A stretch of 6,164 bases of DNA from DATKXO01 sp035528995 (GTDB taxonomy: Bacteria > Planctomycetota > Phycisphaerae > UBA1845), in contig DATKXO010000146.1 in the NCBI GenBank assembly GCA_035528995.1, positions 1 through 6,164 on the forward strand, given 5' to 3'. A program made the position numbers and the translations under genes. Each line of letters starts with the position of its first letter. The stretch's first letter is position 1. The notes under the pieces were generated by a model. The model was not told the DNA's origin, searched no databases, and saw only the letters and a program-made list of their open reading frames with translations. Below, one piece after another: positions 4,501-6,164 of this stretch.

Positions 4501-5658
4501 CTACGTCACCCTGTCTTCCGGTTTGCCCTCGCCGCCGATCGACCGTCTCATGCCCGTGTCGGCGTCGATGTTCTTCATTCGGTAGTAGTCCATGATGCCG
4601 AGGTTGCCCTGTCGGAAGGCGTCGGCCATGGCCAGCGGCACCTGGGCCTCGGCCTCGACCACCTTGGCCCGGTTCTCCTGCGTCAAGGCGCTCATCTCGG
4701 CCTCGCGGGCGACGGCCATCGCTCGGCGCTGTTCCGCCTCGGCCTGGAAGCGCCGCTTGTCGGCCTCGGCCTGTTCCGCCTGCAGCACGGCGCCGACGTT
4801 GGCGGCGTTGGCGATAGCCGCCACACTGATGTCAGCGATGTCCACCGACAGAATCTCGTAGGCCGTACCGGCTGCCAGGCCACCACCCCGAAGCGCGCTT
4901 TGGGCGATGTGGTCCGGGTTCTCCAGAACGTCCTTGTAGGTCGCCCGCGAGCCGATGGCGCTGACGATGGCCTGACCCACACGGGCGATCACCGTCTCTT
5001 CAGTGGCACCGCCGATGAGCTGGGCGATGTTCGTGCGAACCGTGACGCGAGCCTTGGCCAGCAACCGAATCCCGTCCTTGGCCACCGCGTCCAGCTTGTC
5101 CTGTGTCGACTCGCGACCCGGGCAGTCGATCACCCGCGGGTTCACCGAGGTGTTGACCGCATCGACGATGTCGCGCCCCGCCAGGTCGATCGCCCGAGCG
5201 GTGTCCACGTCCAGCGGCAGCTTGGCCCGGCTGGCGCACACCAGCGCCCGGATCAGGTTGATCACGTTGCCGCCCGCGAAGTGGTGGGCCTGCAGCATGG
5301 CGAAATCCACCGGGAGGTGCGCCTTGTGGGCCGTGATCAGGGCCATCACGTTGGTCAGCAGGTCCTGCAGGTTCCTGCGGACCAGATAGACCGCCTCCAG
5401 CTCGCGGCAGGAAAGCTGCGTGATGCCCGCCTGCACCAGCGAGATGCGGGCGTCCACCACCAACGGGGCCGGCACCTTCCGGAACTTCATCCCGATCAGC
5501 TCGAAGAACGAGACCCGGGCGTCCGAGAAGAACGCCTTCAGGTAGATCTTGATGAAGCTGAACAGAACGGCCACGATCACCAGCCCCAGCAGCAGGGCGA
5601 CGATGATCACGATGATGACCAGGCTGTCGATCACGCCGGCGGCCAACGGAGTGTACAT
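4501..5658 (-). CDS. floA: Flotillin-like membrane scaffold protein FloA (UPF0365 family)
   Basis: FloA proteins assemble in the membrane and organise ordered microdomains that help secretion and signalling complexes form. A hydrophobic hairpin-like segment at about 10-38 anchors the protein. Family signatures follow: GMKFRKV at 56-62, FAGGNV at 127-132, IDLAGRDIVDAV at 157-168, SVNPRVID at 171-178, KARVTVRTN at 202-210, GGATEETVIARVG at 216-228, ENPDHI at 246-251, EILSVDIADI at 268-277, a long Ala/Glu/Arg-rich coiled-coil at about 286-345, and DYYRMKNIDADTGMR at 357-371. At 385 residues it is longer than the roughly 330 of Bacillus FloA; much of the excess is an extra internal repeat near 73-115. 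ATG at 5658 is preceded by AAAGGA at seven bases, and the gene ends at TAG. nfeD is 62 bases upstream, the usual pairing. Confidence 0.93.
   Translation of the reverse strand: MYTPLAAGVIDSLVIIVIIVALLLGLVIVAVLFSFIKIYLKAFFSDARVSFFELIGMKFRKVPAPLVVDARISLVQAGITQLSCRELEAVYLVRRNLQDLLTNVMALITAHKAHLPVDFAMLQAHHFAGGNVINLIRALVCASRAKLPLDVDTARAIDLAGRDIVDAVNTSVNPRVIDCPGRESTQDKLDAVAKDGIRLLAKARVTVRTNIAQLIGGATEETVIARVGQAIVSAIGSRATYKDVLENPDHIAQSALRGGGLAAGTAYEILSVDIADISVAAIANAANVGAVLQAEQAEADKRRFQAEAEQRRAMAVAREAEMSALTQENRAKVVEAEAQVPLAMADAFRQGNLGIMDYYRMKNIDADTGMRRSIGGEGKPEDRVT
5158..5442 (-). repeat. Apparent triple internal repeat in FloA
   Basis: Residues 73-167 hold three related units. Their cores are LEAVYLVRRNLQDL (87-100), LQAHHFAGGNVINL (122-135) and ARAIDLAGRDIVDA (154-167), spaced 35 and 32 residues apart. 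The tail of unit one (ALITAHKAHL, 106-115) matches the tail of unit two (ALVCASRAKL, 138-147). Ordinary FloA shows the second and third cores; the first looks like an added copy that has lost the AGGNV signature. Confidence 0.55.
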
Positions 5659-5679
5659 CGGTCCATCCTTTCCGCATGC

Positions 5680-5698
5680 CAGGGCGCCCGGCGCCCTG
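5680..5698. repeat. 19-bp GC-rich palindrome between nfeD and floA
   Basis: Plus-strand arms CAGGGCGCC and GGCGCCCTG pair perfectly around one central base. In RNA this folds as an eight-base-pair stem with a three-base loop, ending about 21 bases before the floA ATG and just upstream of its Shine-Dalgarno. No T-run follows, so an mRNA stability or attenuation role, or a protein-binding site, is more likely than termination. Confidence 0.45.
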
Positions 5699-5707
5699 TT
5701 CGAACAG
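5696..5707. repeat. 12-bp perfect palindrome CTGTTCGAACAG
   Basis: The site is fully two-fold symmetric and shares three bases with the adjacent 19-bp palindrome, so the two RNA structures could not both form completely. GTTCGA recurs at 5715-5720. It resembles SOS-type boxes only superficially: the CTGT and ACAG halves are four bases apart rather than the eight of the E. coli LexA site. Confidence 0.4.
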
Positions 5708-5720
5708 AATCCCCGTTCGA

Positions 5721-6164
5721 TTACATGTTGTCCACCGCTTCGACCACGATGCGGTTGCCGCGCACTTCGATCACGCGGACTTTCGTCCCCGGGGCGATGA
5801 GCTCGCCATCAGACACGACGTTGTAACGCCGATTGCCGATCTGTGCCGACCCGCTGGGCCGAAGGTCCGTGCGGGCCACACCCTCCCGACCGACCAACTC
5901 ACCGTCCTGCTCGGCCGGAGGACCGGTCGACGCCGGGGCGTCCCCTTCGGGCGCCGGTGCCGGCGGGGCCTCCTCGCGCTCGATCGGACGACCCAGGATC
6001 ATCCGTCGCCCGATGAACGTCCGGGGAAGGTACTTGAAGCCCTTGACCACCGCCACCAGCATCACCAGCGGCGCCGCCAGAATGACCGCCAGGCCGAACA
6101 GGGCCGATACCTTGAACGCGAACACGATACTGCACACGAACGAGACGATCGACAGGACCAGCAG
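5721..6164 (-). CDS. NfeD-family membrane protein, C-terminal part (5' end outside window)
   Basis: The frame is open to the right edge, so the protein starts outside the window; 147 residues are visible. An internal GTG at 6137 is not a convincing start because hydrophobic coding sequence continues upstream of it. The visible part has hydrophobic segments at about 1-17 and 20-42, then YLPRTFIGRRMILG, a Pro/Ala/Glu-rich linker at about 61-89, and a C-terminal OB-fold domain at about 92-145 with GVARTDLRPSGSAQIGNRRY, VSDGELIAPGTKVRV and GNRIVVEAV, matching the NfeD C-terminal family. Long members carry a ClpP-like serine protease domain in front and short ones do not; the window cannot say which this is. 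NfeD proteins are partners of SPFH/flotillin proteins, and floA starts 62 bases downstream. It ends at TAA. Confidence 0.88.
   Translation of the reverse strand: MLVLSIVSFVCSIVFAFKVSALFGLAVILAAPLVMLVAVVKGFKYLPRTFIGRRMILGRPIEREEAPPAPAPEGDAPASTGPPAEQDGELVGREGVARTDLRPSGSAQIGNRRYNVVSDGELIAPGTKVRVIEVRGNRIVVEAVDNM

Noticed and set aside
3711..4595. 294-codon open frame on the plus strand opposite the proline-rich gene
   Set aside because: The Ala/Gly/Ser/Arg-rich product looks low-complexity and extends over the end of floA. The minus-strand frame has a membrane segment, regular repeats and operon context, so it is the better choice.
5696..5707. LexA/SOS box
   Set aside because: CTGT and ACAG are four bases apart, not eight as in the E. 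coli site, and it does not match the Bacillus CGAAC-N4-GTTCG form. The genes are not SOS genes.
4900..5826. 308-codon open frame on the plus strand across floA and the nfeD end
   Set aside because: It is antisense to floA and runs through the intergenic palindromes into nfeD. Its composition is His/Gln/Asp/Arg-rich and unlike a folded protein family.
6135..6137. GTG as the true start of the NfeD-family gene
   Set aside because: The frame stays open to the window edge with hydrophobic codons (LLVLSIVSF) before the GTG, and the family has more N-terminal sequence. The gene is better read as truncated by the window.

Overview
This GC-rich bacterial window is coded almost entirely on the minus strand. 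Reading that strand 5' to 3' (right to left in window coordinates), the order is: the 3' part of an nfeD-family gene, floA (flotillin-like), an unnamed proline-rich membrane protein gene, gspE/pilB (type II secretion or pilus assembly ATPase), a 510-base stretch holding regulatory signals and one candidate short ORF, gspF/pilC (inner-membrane platform protein), and the first codons of what looks like a prepilin gene, cut by the window edge. No rRNA, tRNA, CRISPR array, insertion sequence or replication origin was seen.

The likely source is a planctomycete-like bacterium, perhaps of the Phycisphaerae group. This rests on the high GC, the style of the FloA, NfeD and GspF proteins, the basic MRRNRGSRRGA prepilin-type start, and the Pro/Ala-rich one-pass membrane protein ending in an 'EIFGPPVGLR' motif. 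It is an inference from style, not a phylogenetic result.

Right part (3644-6164): nfeD, floA and the proline-rich gene follow each other with gaps of 62 and 71 bases and probably form one transcript. NfeD and FloA are a known pair that organises ordered membrane microdomains. Both gaps hold strong inverted repeats. The FloA here is longer than usual and appears to carry an extra copy of an internal helical repeat. The proline-rich protein has one N-terminal membrane segment, a run of five nine-residue repeats, and a compact conserved-looking C-terminus.

Middle (1300-3643): gspE is complete, with Walker A, Walker B, histidine-box and paired CxxC motifs. Downstream of it are several hairpins, including a plausible intrinsic terminator at 1621-1642. 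A good housekeeping-type promoter at 1465-1493 then restarts transcription toward gspF. The leader of gspF contains two tandem hairpins and a 32-codon ORF with a strong Shine-Dalgarno. That ORF is in the same frame as gspF and stops only six bases before its GTG start.

Left part (1-1299): gspF is complete. After 56 bases comes an AGGAG site and an ATG that opens a probable major pseudopilin gene. The order E, F, prepilin matches the gspE-F-G core of type II secretion clusters, so the window probably spans the junction between a flotillin membrane-domain operon and a type II secretion or pseudopilus operon.
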